From positions 1 through 29,726 of the forward strand of contig CAJTKA010000040.1 in assembly GCA_910576815.1 (NCBI GenBank): a stretch of 29,726 nucleotides of DNA. The letters are read 5' to 3'. The position numbers and the translations under genes are program-made. Below the pieces are notes generated by a model. It did no database searches. It was not told the DNA's origin and was given only the letters and a program-made list of their open reading frames with translations. Below are positions 22,530 through 29,726 of the stretch, in pieces. The stretch comes from an uncultured Lachnospiraceae bacterium (lineage in GTDB: Bacteria > Bacillota > Clostridia > Lachnospirales > Lachnospiraceae). Positions within the stretch are counted from its first letter, which is position 1, and the number at the start of each line of letters is the position of its first letter.

Positions 22530-24077
22530 ATGTCACAAATACTGGTAAACGATTTGACCTTTAACTATGAGGGAAGTTTCGACAACATTTTTGAAAATGT
22601 CTCCTTTTCCATTGACACAGACTGGAAGCTGGGCTTCATCGGCCGTAACGGAAAGGGTAAGACCACCTTCCTGCGCCTTTTGACGGGAAATCTTGCTTAC
22701 AGCGGCTCCATCACCGCAAGCACGGTCTTTGATTACTTTCCTTACCTCGTCACGAAGGCGCAGAAACAGCTTCCCGCCTCCGCCTTCCTCGGGGAGTTAA
22801 AAACAGGCTGCGAAGAATGGCGGGTCATCTGCGAACTGGCGCAGCTTCATGAGGACGCAGAGATCCTTTACCGCCCGTTCGAGACCTTGAGTTTCGGGGA
22901 ACGGACCAAACTTTTACTGGCCGTTCTGTTCTCCGGCGAACATGATTTTCTGCTGATCGACGAACCGACAAACCATCTGGACCAGGCAGCCAGAGATTGC
23001 GTGAAAGCATATCTGGCTTCCAAAAAAGGCTTTATTCTGGTCTCTCATGACAGGGATCTTTTGGACGCCTGCATCGATCATGTGCTGGTACTAAACAGAC
23101 AGACCATCGAAGTGCAAAGCGGTAATTTTTCGGTCTGGTGGGAAAACAAACAGCGAAAAGACCAATTCGTCATGGCGGAGAATGAAAAACATTTAAAAGA
23201 GATTGGCAGATTAAGGCAGGCAGCCAGACGCACCGCCGAGTGGGCAGAAAAAAGCGAACGCTCGAAAATCGGCTATGATCCCATCAAGGAACATGACCGC
23301 TCCCTGTCCACGAGATCTTACATCGGCGCAAAGACCAAGAAAATGCAGAGCCGGGTTACACAGATGAAACAGCGAATCGACCATGAAATTGAGGAGAAGG
23401 AGGGTCTTTTGCAGGATTTGGAAAAGACCGTAGACTTAAAACTGGTGCCCCTCACCCATCACAAGGACAGACTGGTGGACGTCAGGGATTACGGCTTGCA
23501 GTATACAGACGCAGAACATCCTGTCTTTACGGGGCTGACCTTTTCCATCCATCAGGGAGAACGGATTGCTCTGCACGGAGAAAACGGCTGCGGGAAATCT
23601 TCTCTGATCAAAATGATCCTGCAAAAAGCCGCCTCTAAAACGACCGCCGCCGTATGTCCGCCTTCCGACATGCCCGTCTCAGAAAACGGCGTTTGCGAAA
23701 CGGCTGCGGGGCTGACAATCTCCTATGTGAATCAAGACACCTCGTTTTTGACAGGCAGCCTTCCTGCTTTTTGTAAGAAACGCGATCTGGATCACAGCCT
23801 GTTTTGCGCCATCTTAAGGCAGCTTGACTTTGAACGGGTACAGTTTGAAAAAAACATGGAGGATTACTCTGAAGGGCAAAAGAAAAAGGTGCTTTTGGCG
23901 GCAAGCCTGCTGACGCCTGCCCATCTCTATATCTGGGATGAACCGCTCAATTATATTGACGTGTTTTCGCGGATGCAGATTGAAAAACTGCTTTTAACGT
24001 ATCAGCCCACGCTCCTCTTTGTGGAGCATGATGTGCGGTTTCGGGAAGAAGTGGCAACAAAAATTGTAACTTTATAG
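22530..24077 (+). CDS. Lsa-type ABC-F ribosomal protection protein
   Basis: The protein has 515 residues and two ATPase domains without membrane segments. It is of the Lsa/Vga antibiotic-resistance type, which dislodges lincosamides, pleuromutilins and streptogramin A from the ribosome. Domain 1 has Walker A GRNGKGKTT (38-46), signature LSFGERTK (120-127) and Walker B LLIDEP (141-146). A long charged helical linker spans about 200-320. Domain 2 has GENGCGKSS (350-358), signature YSEGQKKK (446-453) and YIWDEP (467-472), with the Lsa-typical ending PLNYIDVFSRMQIEKLLL and VEHD. Domain 2 carries an extra stretch at about 367-393 (Thr/Ala/Pro-rich). The ATG at 22530 lies eight bases after GAAGGGAG. 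Expression is probably induced through the attenuated leader. Resistance spectrum not predictable. Confidence 0.88.
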   Translation: MSQILVNDLTFNYEGSFDNIFENVSFSIDTDWKLGFIGRNGKGKTTFLRLLTGNLAYSGSITASTVFDYFPYLVTKAQKQLPASAFLGELKTGCEEWRVICELAQLHEDAEILYRPFETLSFGERTKLLLAVLFSGEHDFLLIDEPTNHLDQAARDCVKAYLASKKGFILVSHDRDLLDACIDHVLVLNRQTIEVQSGNFSVWWENKQRKDQFVMAENEKHLKEIGRLRQAARRTAEWAEKSERSKIGYDPIKEHDRSLSTRSYIGAKTKKMQSRVTQMKQRIDHEIEEKEGLLQDLEKTVDLKLVPLTHHKDRLVDVRDYGLQYTDAEHPVFTGLTFSIHQGERIALHGENGCGKSSLIKMILQKAASKTTAAVCPPSDMPVSENGVCETAAGLTISYVNQDTSFLTGSLPAFCKKRDLDHSLFCAILRQLDFERVQFEKNMEDYSEGQKKKVLLAASLLTPAHLYIWDEPLNYIDVFSRMQIEKLLLTYQPTLLFVEHDVRFREEVATKIVTL

Positions 24078-24083
24078 GAAACT

Positions 24084-24134
24084 AAAAAGCCTCCAAATTG
24101 TTGCATTTATCATGAAACATTTTGGAGGTTTTTA
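24084..24134. terminator. Bidirectional terminator between the ABC-F and toxin genes
   Basis: AAAAGCCTCCAAA pairs with TTTGGAGGTTTTT (13 pairs with one U-G). Both strands end in about five U. It begins seven bases after the ABC-F stop, and its other end contains the TAA stop of the convergent toxin gene. Confidence 0.85.
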
Positions 24135-24467
24135 TCCATTCTGAATGATTTCACACACTCTGCTGACACATTCTCCTATCTTTTCTTCACTCAAATGTCC
24201 TACTTTATACAAAATGAGCTGTTGATTCAAAGTGAAAATTTTATTCGGACGTATATTGCTGTCTGTTTTGAGAGAACCAGAAACAAAATCCGTTGATAAG
24301 AGCGAAATTGCATAGCTGTCTTTCACATTTTTAGAAGTAATTTGTAACATAATATAATCATTCCCCCTAATATCCGCCAAAACAACCGCTGGTCTTCTCT
24401 TGGCAAAACTTAAATCTGTAAAAGGGAATGGAAGAACAATAACATCACCTTTTACAAATCTTTCCAT
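24132..24467 (-). CDS. PemK/MazF family toxin
   Basis: The protein has 111 residues. In this family the product is an mRNA-cleaving endoribonuclease that halts translation. The N-terminus KGDVIVLPFPFTDLSFAKRR and PAVVLADIRGNDYIMLQITS form the usual MazF/PemK barrel with the substrate-contacting PFPFTD loop. LLSTDF and the NQQLILYKVGHLSEEKI region complete the fold. GAGGAG precedes the ATG. The gene overlaps the upstream antitoxin gene by 16 bases, the arrangement expected for a type II toxin-antitoxin pair. The stop codon lies within the shared terminator. Confidence 0.9.
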   Translation of the reverse strand: MERFVKGDVIVLPFPFTDLSFAKRRPAVVLADIRGNDYIMLQITSKNVKDSYAISLLSTDFVSGSLKTDSNIRPNKIFTLNQQLILYKVGHLSEEKIGECVSRVCEIIQNG

Positions 24468-24640
24468 GCAGCATTCTCCTCCTCAAGCATCCAATCAACA
24501 GAAAGGCTCGGTTCGCTCAAAAGCATATTGTCCACGTCTGTACTTTCTTTCAATACAAATTCAACAAAGGAAAGAATGATATCCAGTTTGCTTTCCGGCG
24601 CAGTAGAAATCAAATTTGCAATCATCTGCTGTTTAGACAT
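24452..24640 (-). CDS. Antitoxin partner of the PemK/MazF toxin
   Basis: The protein has 62 residues and is acidic. A helical N-terminal part (MSKQQMIANLISTAPESKL, DIILSFVEFVLKE) is followed by an acidic C-terminal tail, LSVDWMLEEENAAWKDL. Such a tail would wrap the toxin. The sequence resembles the DUF2281/VapB-like small antitoxins rather than MazE. GGAGG lies six bases before the ATG. Being first in the operon and overlapping the toxin gene supports the role; it probably represses the promoter at 24665-24692. Confidence 0.78.
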   Translation of the reverse strand: MSKQQMIANLISTAPESKLDIILSFVEFVLKESTDVDNMLLSEPSLSVDWMLEEENAAWKDL

Positions 24641-24664
24641 AGCATACCTCCAGTCTTTTTTTAC

Positions 24665-24692
24665 ATTATAACAGAATCCATCAGATTTTACA
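24665..24692 (-). promoter_or_regulatory. Promoter of the toxin-antitoxin pair
   Basis: TATAAT (24670-24665) has a TG extension (TGTTATAAT) and a weak TGTAAA -35 (24692-24687) at 16 bases. The -35 lies in the last codons of the decayed peptidase-like gene. Confidence 0.68.
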
Positions 24693-25186
24693 CTGAAATT
24701 TTCTACAGATAAATGGAAACTCTCCTACTTCTCGCTGAATCCCAATCAGATAAATCAGCTTCGGTTCCCGTCTGGAAATATGGGACACTGCTTCCTGAAT
24801 AGTCACATAGGGACGGCTCTCTTGGAACCGTCCCTTTTCATCCTTGTGATAAGCATTGTGAAGCACAAAGTTCCCGCCATCATCTTTCGTGAAGACGGCA
24901 CACCCAGAGCTTTTCTTGCATTGTACGTGGCGATAATCTCACAGCCGGCGTATCTCATACTCAGACGTCGTCCTACGCCAAAAAGGATATTTCCCCACTC
25001 GCTCTGGTTCTCAATCAATGCATCCTTATCATTCCAGAAATCCCAGCCTGCCTGTTCCAATCGGATGCGGTTTTCCCGCAGATGATTTTTTCTTATGAAT
25101 CGCGGCACACCAAAAATTGTGAGGAGACGGTAACCTTTCACCAAAGCACGGTTGCTGACATACCTTGGAATTATCGCGGCAATCAC
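24681..25186 (-). pseudogene. Frameshifted and shortened protein, probably a C39/papain-like cysteine peptidase remnant
   Basis: Two overlapping frames appear to be one gene. The first (25186 downward, GTG start overlapping the previous stop) runs through FWNDKDALIENQSEWGNILF and RYAGCEIIATYNARKALG, then loses sense. The second, joined near 24905, reads AVFTKDDGGNFVLHNAYHKD and continues KGRFQESRPYVTIQEAVSHI to a TGA at 24681. From memory, intact clostridial relatives have the AGCEIIATYN cysteine segment, about 60-70 further residues, and then the VLHNAYH histidine segment. Here the middle seems lost as well as the frame, so the enzyme should be inactive. The family assignment is moderate; the frame switch is clear from the sequence. 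Confidence 0.6.
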
Positions 25187-25794
25187 AGTCTCACATCAAA
25201 TGGCAGATACCCCTCGGGAATTCCCACCGCTCCTGCCGCTTCCTTTTCTGCTGCCTTTGCCGCAGCCGCCGCTTCCGCGACCTCCTCCGCAGACAGTTCC
25301 GCATTCTCAGGCAGCGCCTCTGCAAGCTCCTCGGTCATATCTTCTGTCAGCTCCTCGGTCAACTCCTCTGCAACCTCCTGCAGTTCGTCCATGACCTCCT
25401 CGAGTTCGCCGCCATCCTCGATGCCGAGCGCTTCCTCTGCCATTTCTTCCAGACGTTCTTCGGGAGTCTTGGGCTCCATATCCTCGACTGCCTCCGCGAT
25501 CTTCTCTCCGCGCTCCGTGGACTCATCCAGGATGTGGAACATCTGCTCCTGATTGTAAGCTGCCTTTGCCGCTGCGATCTGGTCTTCATAGGACTGGAAC
25601 ATCTTCAATTTCTCAGCGATTTCCTCCACGCTCTCGCAGGTCACATTTTTGAGATTTTCCTTCTGCTTCTCAAAAAAGTCCACCTGCTTCTGTGTCTGTT
25701 CCTGCCGCTCCAGTCTGTCCTGCGTACTCTTTAACATTCCTGCGGAATTCATTCTCCGCAATATGCTGCCGGTTCGATCCCATGAAATATTCAT
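25183..25794 (-). CDS. Acidic coiled-coil protein of unknown function
   Basis: The 203-residue protein is soluble, with no signal peptide or membrane segment. The N-terminus MNISWDRTGSILRRMNSAGM is polar. Residues 20-95 form heptad-rich helix (QDRLERQEQTQKQVDFFEKQ, EEIAEKLKMFQSYEDQIAAA). From about 105 the sequence becomes very rich in Glu, Ala and Leu (EELTEELTEDMTEELAEALP), and it ends with a distinct GYLPFDVRL. I recognise it only as a hypothetical type found in Lachnospiraceae. The ribosome binding site is weak. Its stop overlaps the start of the decayed peptidase-like gene, so the two were once one unit. Confidence 0.72.
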   Translation of the reverse strand: MNISWDRTGSILRRMNSAGMLKSTQDRLERQEQTQKQVDFFEKQKENLKNVTCESVEEIAEKLKMFQSYEDQIAAAKAAYNQEQMFHILDESTERGEKIAEAVEDMEPKTPEERLEEMAEEALGIEDGGELEEVMDELQEVAEELTEELTEDMTEELAEALPENAELSAEEVAEAAAAAKAAEKEAAGAVGIPEGYLPFDVRL

Positions 25795-25890
25795 AAACGC
25801 TGCCCGCCTTTCCGCTTTCCTATAACCGCAATGCTTTTCTCTCTTCTGTTTTTATTTCGGTATGCAGTTCATATTTCTAAAGACAGTTTG

Positions 25891-25918
25891 TTGCCAATGA
25901 TCCTTTTATTGTTATAAA
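25891..25918 (+). promoter_or_regulatory. Probable promoter of the sigma-factor unit
   Basis: TTGCCA (25891-25896) and TATAAA (25913-25918) are 16 bases apart with a TG extension (TGTTATAAA). It leaves a leader of about 135 bases before the sigma-factor gene. Confidence 0.6.
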
Positions 25919-25955
25919 TGGAAAAATTCATAACTGTGGGCTAAGATTTAAGCAT

Positions 25956-25973
25956 GGTGGCTTTCCTGCCACC
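25956..25973 (+). promoter_or_regulatory. Small GC-rich hairpin in the sigma-factor leader
   Basis: GGTGGC and GCCACC pair around a 6-base loop. No T tract follows, so it is not a terminator; it may affect mRNA folding or be incidental. Confidence 0.35.
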
Positions 25974-26060
25974 CCAAATCAAGCATAACGCAGAAATATC
26001 AAAAATCATATGTCACAAAAGCTTCGCATCAATGTCTAATATGAATAGGAGGTAACATTC

Positions 26061-26909
26061 ATGGACAAAAATACAGAAGAAATATTTGCTTTGGTGGAAA
26101 AAGCCACCGCAGGAGACCGGGAGGCTCTGGAAACCGTCATTTTAAGCGTGCAGGATCTGGTCTTTAACCTTTCCCTGCGCATGCTCGGCACTTTTGCCGA
26201 CGCGGAGGACGCATCGCAGGATATCCTCTTGAAAATCGTCACCCATCTTTCCTCCTTCAAAAAGGAAAGCACCTTTTCGACATGGGTATTTCGCATTGCA
26301 GTGAACCATTTGATAAACTACAAAAAGCATATGTTTGCCAAACATCCGCTCAATTTTGCGTTTTATGGAGAAGATATCAAAAACGGCACCATTTTCGATG
26401 TACCGGATCTGACACAAAATGTGGAAAAGACTGTGCTGGCGGAAGAACTGAAACTGTCCTGTACCAATGTAATGCTGCAATGTCTCGACACAGACAGCCG
26501 CCTGATTTTTATTCTCGGGACAATGTTTCAGGCAGACAGCCGCATGGCCGGGGAAATCTTAGGCATTTCGCCGGAAGCATACCGTAAACGGCTCTCCCGT
26601 ATTCGCAAAAAGATGGCGGATTTTCTAAGTGAATACTGCGGTGAGTACGGAAATGGGACATGCAGATGCGCAGACAGGATCAATTATGCAATTCAAAACC
26701 ATAGGATCGATCCGTCCCATCAGGACTACACCGTTGCCGAAGAAATTGCGGGACAGACCTTACTTGACGTGAAAGAGGCAATGGAAGAAATCGATGATCT
26801 GGCGCAGCACTTTTCCTTTGCCAAACTCTATGCGACCCCGGAACAGACCAGACAGTTTATGAGAAATTTTCTGAACTCAACTTCTCTTTCGGTCGTAAGA
26901 AACGCATAA
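26061..26909 (+). CDS. ECF-like RNA polymerase sigma factor with a C-terminal extension
   Basis: This sigma-70 family factor has 282 residues. Region 2 is at about 25-95, with the core-binding DAEDASQDILLKIVTHLSSF and the -10-binding STFSTWVFRIAVNHLINYKK. Region 4 is at about 135-190, with the helix-turn-helix AGEILGISPEAYRKRLSRIR. Typical ECF factors end there. This one continues for about 90 residues with CGEYGNGTCRCADRINYAI (Cys193, 201, 203) and a helical tail. The extension could sense metal or redox state or replace a separate anti-sigma factor; none is encoded next to it. AGGAGGT lies eight bases before the ATG. Confidence 0.85.
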   Translation: MDKNTEEIFALVEKATAGDREALETVILSVQDLVFNLSLRMLGTFADAEDASQDILLKIVTHLSSFKKESTFSTWVFRIAVNHLINYKKHMFAKHPLNFAFYGEDIKNGTIFDVPDLTQNVEKTVLAEELKLSCTNVMLQCLDTDSRLIFILGTMFQADSRMAGEILGISPEAYRKRLSRIRKKMADFLSEYCGEYGNGTCRCADRINYAIQNHRIDPSHQDYTVAEEIAGQTLLDVKEAMEEIDDLAQHFSFAKLYATPEQTRQFMRNFLNSTSLSVVRNA

Positions 26910-26975
26910 CATGAAAATGACGCATATGAAAAATGCCCACACAAAATAAGATGAAAAAAGAAATGGGGGAAAAGA

Positions 26976-27350
26976 ATGAACACGGAACTGATCTTCAAAT
27001 ACTTATCTGACTTACAGGAAAACAACAACAGGGAATGGTATCATCAGCACAAGACAGAGTACAAGGAGGCAAACGCGCAGTTTGAGGCGCTGGTGCAGGA
27101 ACTGATCCTGGCGCTGGGTCAGACAGACAGCAGTATCATTCAAAATGTGCCCGCCGGTTACGATCAGGAGCACCCGCAGGCGGCATATCTGAAATATAAA
27201 AGCTGGTATCTGGAATACCCTGTCAAAGACGAAGAACTGCTGGATATCGAGACATTCCTGCCAAAAATGGTGCAGATATTCGAGGCGATGAAACCTTTTA
27301 ATGATTATCTGAATCATGCGCTTGCGGACTTCAAAATGCCGACAAGATAA
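26976..27350 (+). CDS. DUF2461 family protein with an apparent internal deletion
   Basis: The protein has 124 residues. The start (LIFKYLSDLQENNNREWYHQ, HKTEYKEANAQFEALVQELI) and the end (VPAGYDQEHPQAAYLKYKSW, YLEYPVKDEELL, PFNDYLNHALADF) match the two ends of DUF2461 proteins. Those normally have about 220 residues. The central RDTRFSKDKSPY-type region that defines the family is missing, while the frame is kept across the joint at about residue 52. It is therefore either a degraded gene or a shortened but translated variant. GGGGG lies before the ATG. It follows the sigma gene by 66 bases without a terminator, so it is probably on the same transcript. Confidence 0.75.
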   Translation: MNTELIFKYLSDLQENNNREWYHQHKTEYKEANAQFEALVQELILALGQTDSSIIQNVPAGYDQEHPQAAYLKYKSWYLEYPVKDEELLDIETFLPKMVQIFEAMKPFNDYLNHALADFKMPTR

Positions 27351-27361
27351 TACCCTGCCCC

Positions 27362-27390
27362 TCGACAAAACCTCCAAAAAAGATTATAGT
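27362..27390 (+). promoter_or_regulatory. Promoter of the rubredoxin/glutamate-synthase-like gene
   Basis: TCGACA (27362-27367) and TATAGT (27385-27390) are 17 bases apart. The start point near 27397 leaves a leader of about 45 bases with an AAAGGAGGG ribosome binding site. Confidence 0.62.
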
Positions 27391-27440
27391 GATTACAAAC
27401 GGTTTCGGAAGAAAGGAATCACATAAAGGAGGGCTTTACT

Positions 27441-28859
27441 ATGATCTACAAATGCAGTGTCTGCGGATATGAATACGACGAGGAAAAGGAAGGCAAACCT
27501 TTTTCTGAACTGACGGAATGTCCCATCTGCAAGCAACCGCCGGAAAAATTCAAGGCATTGGAAGCCGAAAAACCTGCCACGGCCTGCGCTATGGCAGAGA
27601 ATGGCAGCGTCGCAGCTTCTTCGTCCTTAGATTATCCTGCGGAAACGAGAAAGACAGACAGCGACTACCGCTACATGAAAGAGATCCACGAGATGGCTGT
27701 CACAGGCAAATCAGCAATCGAGGCCATGGGCACACGGATGAAAATGCCTAATTGGGACGATGTGCTGATCCTCGGCGCACAGCTAAACCCGATGCCTCTG
27801 GATGAGCATGAGGAGGTGTCCTTGCAGACCGTGATTGGAAAGCATGCGAAACAGCCGATGACCCTCTCTATGCCGGTCTATATCTCCCACATGTCCTTCG
27901 GCGCCCTCTCCCGCGAAACAAAGATCGCGCTGGCAAAAGGAAGCGCAGCCGTGGGAACGGCAATGTGCAGCGGAGAAGGCGGCGTTCTCCCCGAGGAGAA
28001 GGCGGCAGCCTGCAAGTACATATTCGAATATGTCCCTAATATGTACAGCGTTACTGAGGAAAATCTAAAAACATCAGATGCCATTGAAATCAAAATCGGA
28101 CAGGGAACCAAGCCGGGCATGGGCGGCCATCTGCCGGGCAGCAAAGTGACGCCGGAAATTGCTAAAATCCGCAACAAACCGCTCGGAGAGGATGTCATCA
28201 GTCCCTCAAAGTTTCCCCGCATCAACAATGCCGACGATTTAAGGGGTGTGGTAGCCGATCTGCGTATGCTAAGCGACGGCAGACCCATCGGTATCAAGAT
28301 CGCTGCGGGACGGATCGAAAAAGATCTGGAATTTTGTGTCTATGCCGAACCTGATTTCATCACCATAGACGGGCGCGGCGGTGCAACAGGTGCCTCTCCT
28401 GCCATCATTCGGGACTCTACCAGCGTGCCGACGCTTTATGCACTATACCGCGCCAGAAAATATCTGGATTTCATTGGTTCCGATATCGATCTGGTCATCA
28501 CAGGCGGCTTACGGGTATCCTCTGATTTTGCCAAGGCGATCGCCATGGGCGCGGACGCTGTCGCTGTTGCCTCCGCGGCAATGGTTGCGGCAGCCTGCCA
28601 GCAGTACCGCATCTGCGGCAGCGGCATGTGCCCAGTCGGTGTAGCGACACAGGATGAAAAGCTGCGGGAAAGACTGCACATTGATGCGGCTGCAAAGCGG
28701 GTGGAAAATTACCTCAGATGCTCCGCCGAGGAGCTAAAGACCTTTGCCCGAATCACCGGAAATACGGATATTCACGGTCTGTCCGTGGACGACCTGTGCA
28801 CCATTAGCCGAGAAATATCGGAACACACCAATATTCCACACGCAGGCTCGGCGCAGTAA
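27441..28859 (+). CDS. Rubredoxin fused to an FMN-dependent glutamate-synthase-like domain
   Basis: The protein has 472 residues. Residues 1-40 are a rubredoxin-type iron site with Cys5, Cys8 (CSVCGYEYD), Cys27 and Cys30 (CPIC). A linker to about 70 follows. Residues 75-460 are the synthase/FMN-binding domain of GltB: PVYISHMSFGALSRETKIAL, GEGGVLPEE, KIGQGTKPGMGGHLPG, IDGRGGATGASP and LVITGGLRVSSD. Cys386, Cys392 and Cys397 (C-x5-C-x4-C) match the 3Fe-4S ligands of glutamate synthase. It lacks the glutaminase domain and would need ammonia or a separate partner. In such stand-alone proteins the rubredoxin is the likely electron entry; whether glutamate is the true product is unproven. It ends at a strong hairpin. 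Confidence 0.9.
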   Translation: MIYKCSVCGYEYDEEKEGKPFSELTECPICKQPPEKFKALEAEKPATACAMAENGSVAASSSLDYPAETRKTDSDYRYMKEIHEMAVTGKSAIEAMGTRMKMPNWDDVLILGAQLNPMPLDEHEEVSLQTVIGKHAKQPMTLSMPVYISHMSFGALSRETKIALAKGSAAVGTAMCSGEGGVLPEEKAAACKYIFEYVPNMYSVTEENLKTSDAIEIKIGQGTKPGMGGHLPGSKVTPEIAKIRNKPLGEDVISPSKFPRINNADDLRGVVADLRMLSDGRPIGIKIAAGRIEKDLEFCVYAEPDFITIDGRGGATGASPAIIRDSTSVPTLYALYRARKYLDFIGSDIDLVITGGLRVSSDFAKAIAMGADAVAVASAAMVAAACQQYRICGSGMCPVGVATQDEKLRERLHIDAAAKRVENYLRCSAEELKTFARITGNTDIHGLSVDDLCTISREISEHTNIPHAGSAQ

Positions 28860-28898
28860 AACCAAAATAGACCTATATTGTAAAATCAACATAGTGCA

Positions 28899-28949
28899 AA
28901 AAATGACCTTCAATTGCCATATAAAAGCAGGCGTTTGGAGGTCATTTTT
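28899..28949. terminator. Bidirectional terminator between convergent genes
   Basis: AAAATGACCTTCAA (28900-28913) pairs with TTGGAGGTCATTTT (28935-28948), with one U-G pair and A and T runs at the two ends. It serves the rubredoxin fusion on the plus strand and the DUF362 gene on the minus strand. Confidence 0.85.
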
Positions 28950-29012
28950 CTCATCTCATTACTGCCTTATGCGAAGCAGGTGCCACCCCACATCGGATTG
29001 CGCCCTTTGCTT

Positions 29013-29726
29013 TTAAATCGTCAACAATTCATACTGATCCGTCCCCAGCCCAAGCTTTATCGCATGGGCAATACAGGACTTCCACTCCGTGTCGGGGTGC
29101 GTCATATAAAAATGGTCGTGCCCCGCCTCGTTGCCGTGCTTATGAAGATTTTCTCCCAGCACGCTCTCCTCCACGGGCGCCATTTTATTACACAAATCGG
29201 CACAGGCCTGATCGAGCGCCACCGGATCGAAGGACGCCAGCATACCCACATTGGGAATGATTGGAATATCATTTTCCGCATGGCAGTCACAGTTGGGCGA
29301 CACGTCGCAGATCAGGGACACATGGAAGCAGGGTTTATCCTTGCAGACCGCCCACGCATACTCCGCCATCTTGTAATTCAACATCGTTACGGTATCCTCA
29401 AAGTTTGCAGCGATCGCATCTTTCGGACACACCGCCAGACACCTTCCGCAGCCCACGCATTTGTCGTGGTCGATATGCGCCTTGCCGTTCTCAATAATGG
29501 GCCCGCCGTGCGCACAGATTCTGTCGCAGGCACCGCAGCCCACACAGGCCGCCGGATCCACCTGCGGCTTTCCGTCGCAATGCTGCTCCATCTTGCCCGC
29601 TCTGGAACCGCAGCCCATGCCGATATTTTTCAGCGCGCCGCCAAAGCCCGCCATCTCATGCCCCTTGAAGTGCGTCAGAGAGATGAACACATCCGCGTCC
29701 ATGATGGCATGACCGATCTTTGCTTC
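29013..29726 (-). CDS. DUF362 domain protein with two 4Fe-4S ferredoxin motifs (partial)
   Basis: The last 237 residues are present; the start lies beyond the window. The first visible part, ISLTHFKGHEMAGFGGALKN and IGMGCGSRAGKMEQH, is the DUF362 core. Two ferredoxin motifs follow: CVGCGACDRIC and CVGCGRCLAVCPKDAI, each with the fourth Cys in place. After them come further DUF362 residues (FHVSLICDVSPNCDCHAEND, PNVGMLASFDPVALDQACAD). Such proteins are common in anaerobes and are thought to transfer electrons; the partner is unknown. It converges on the rubredoxin/glutamate-synthase protein, another iron-sulfur enzyme. No promoter is visible. Confidence 0.9.
   Translation of the reverse strand, partial: EAKIGHAIMDADVFISLTHFKGHEMAGFGGALKNIGMGCGSRAGKMEQHCDGKPQVDPAACVGCGACDRICAHGGPIIENGKAHIDHDKCVGCGRCLAVCPKDAIAANFEDTVTMLNYKMAEYAWAVCKDKPCFHVSLICDVSPNCDCHAENDIPIIPNVGMLASFDPVALDQACADLCNKMAPVEESVLGENLHKHGNEAGHDHFYMTHPDTEWKSCIAHAIKLGLGTDQYELLTI

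Overview
The window looks like a chromosomal stretch from a low-to-medium GC Gram-positive anaerobe, most probably a gut Clostridia of the Lachnospiraceae type. The reasons are strong AGGAGG-type ribosome binding sites, lipobox lipoproteins, a rubredoxin/glutamate-synthase fusion, a DUF362 ferredoxin protein, an Lsa-type ABC-F protein and small XRE regulators typical of that group. No rRNA, tRNA, CRISPR array, integrase or intact insertion sequence was seen. The taxonomic call rests on gene style and was not checked by a search.

Layout. (a) 1-7131: a partial AI-2E family permease on the minus strand, and a plus-strand unit of a FRG-domain protein followed by a complete ABC sugar-type importer (ATPase, two permeases, solute-binding lipoprotein), then a separately promoted lipoprotein closed by a strong terminator. 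(b) 7147-13351, all minus: TraX-like membrane protein with a class II aldolase, Xaa-Pro aminopeptidase, a broken MATE transporter and a GT-C-like membrane protein driven by a promoter between two matching operator palindromes. (c) 13565-17577: a frameshifted XRE regulator, then an FtsX-type ABC exporter and the TetR regulator that probably controls it through a shared operator. (d) 17648-21024: two translationally coupled flavodoxin-like proteins with a 21-bp triple repeat just upstream of their promoter, a helical-bundle protein, a cupin, a methyltransferase and a DUF1801 protein. (e) 21131-24134: an XRE-methyltransferase fusion and an Lsa-type ABC-F gene behind a leader of about 330 nt. (f) 24132-25794: a PemK/MazF toxin-antitoxin pair, a decayed peptidase-like gene and an acidic coiled-coil protein. 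(g) 25891-29726: an ECF-like sigma factor with a cysteine-bearing tail, an internally shortened DUF2461 gene, the rubredoxin/glutamate-synthase protein and a partial DUF362 ferredoxin.

The most rewarding material is regulatory. The ABC-F leader carries a three-codon upstream reading frame whose Shine-Dalgarno sequence forms one side of a terminator stem, followed by a second reading frame that contains a second terminator, and then a hairpin over the ABC-F ribosome binding site. Three other control regions also show clear architecture: two ATGACA-N9-TGTCAT sites 53 bp apart, two TetR sites (CATAAC-C-CGTTATG type), and three exact 21-bp repeats.

A second theme is gene decay. Four genes (MATE, XRE, peptidase-like, DUF2461) carry frameshifts, a premature stop or internal loss. 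Two of the frameshifts lie in A/T homopolymers, so assembly error has to be excluded for those.
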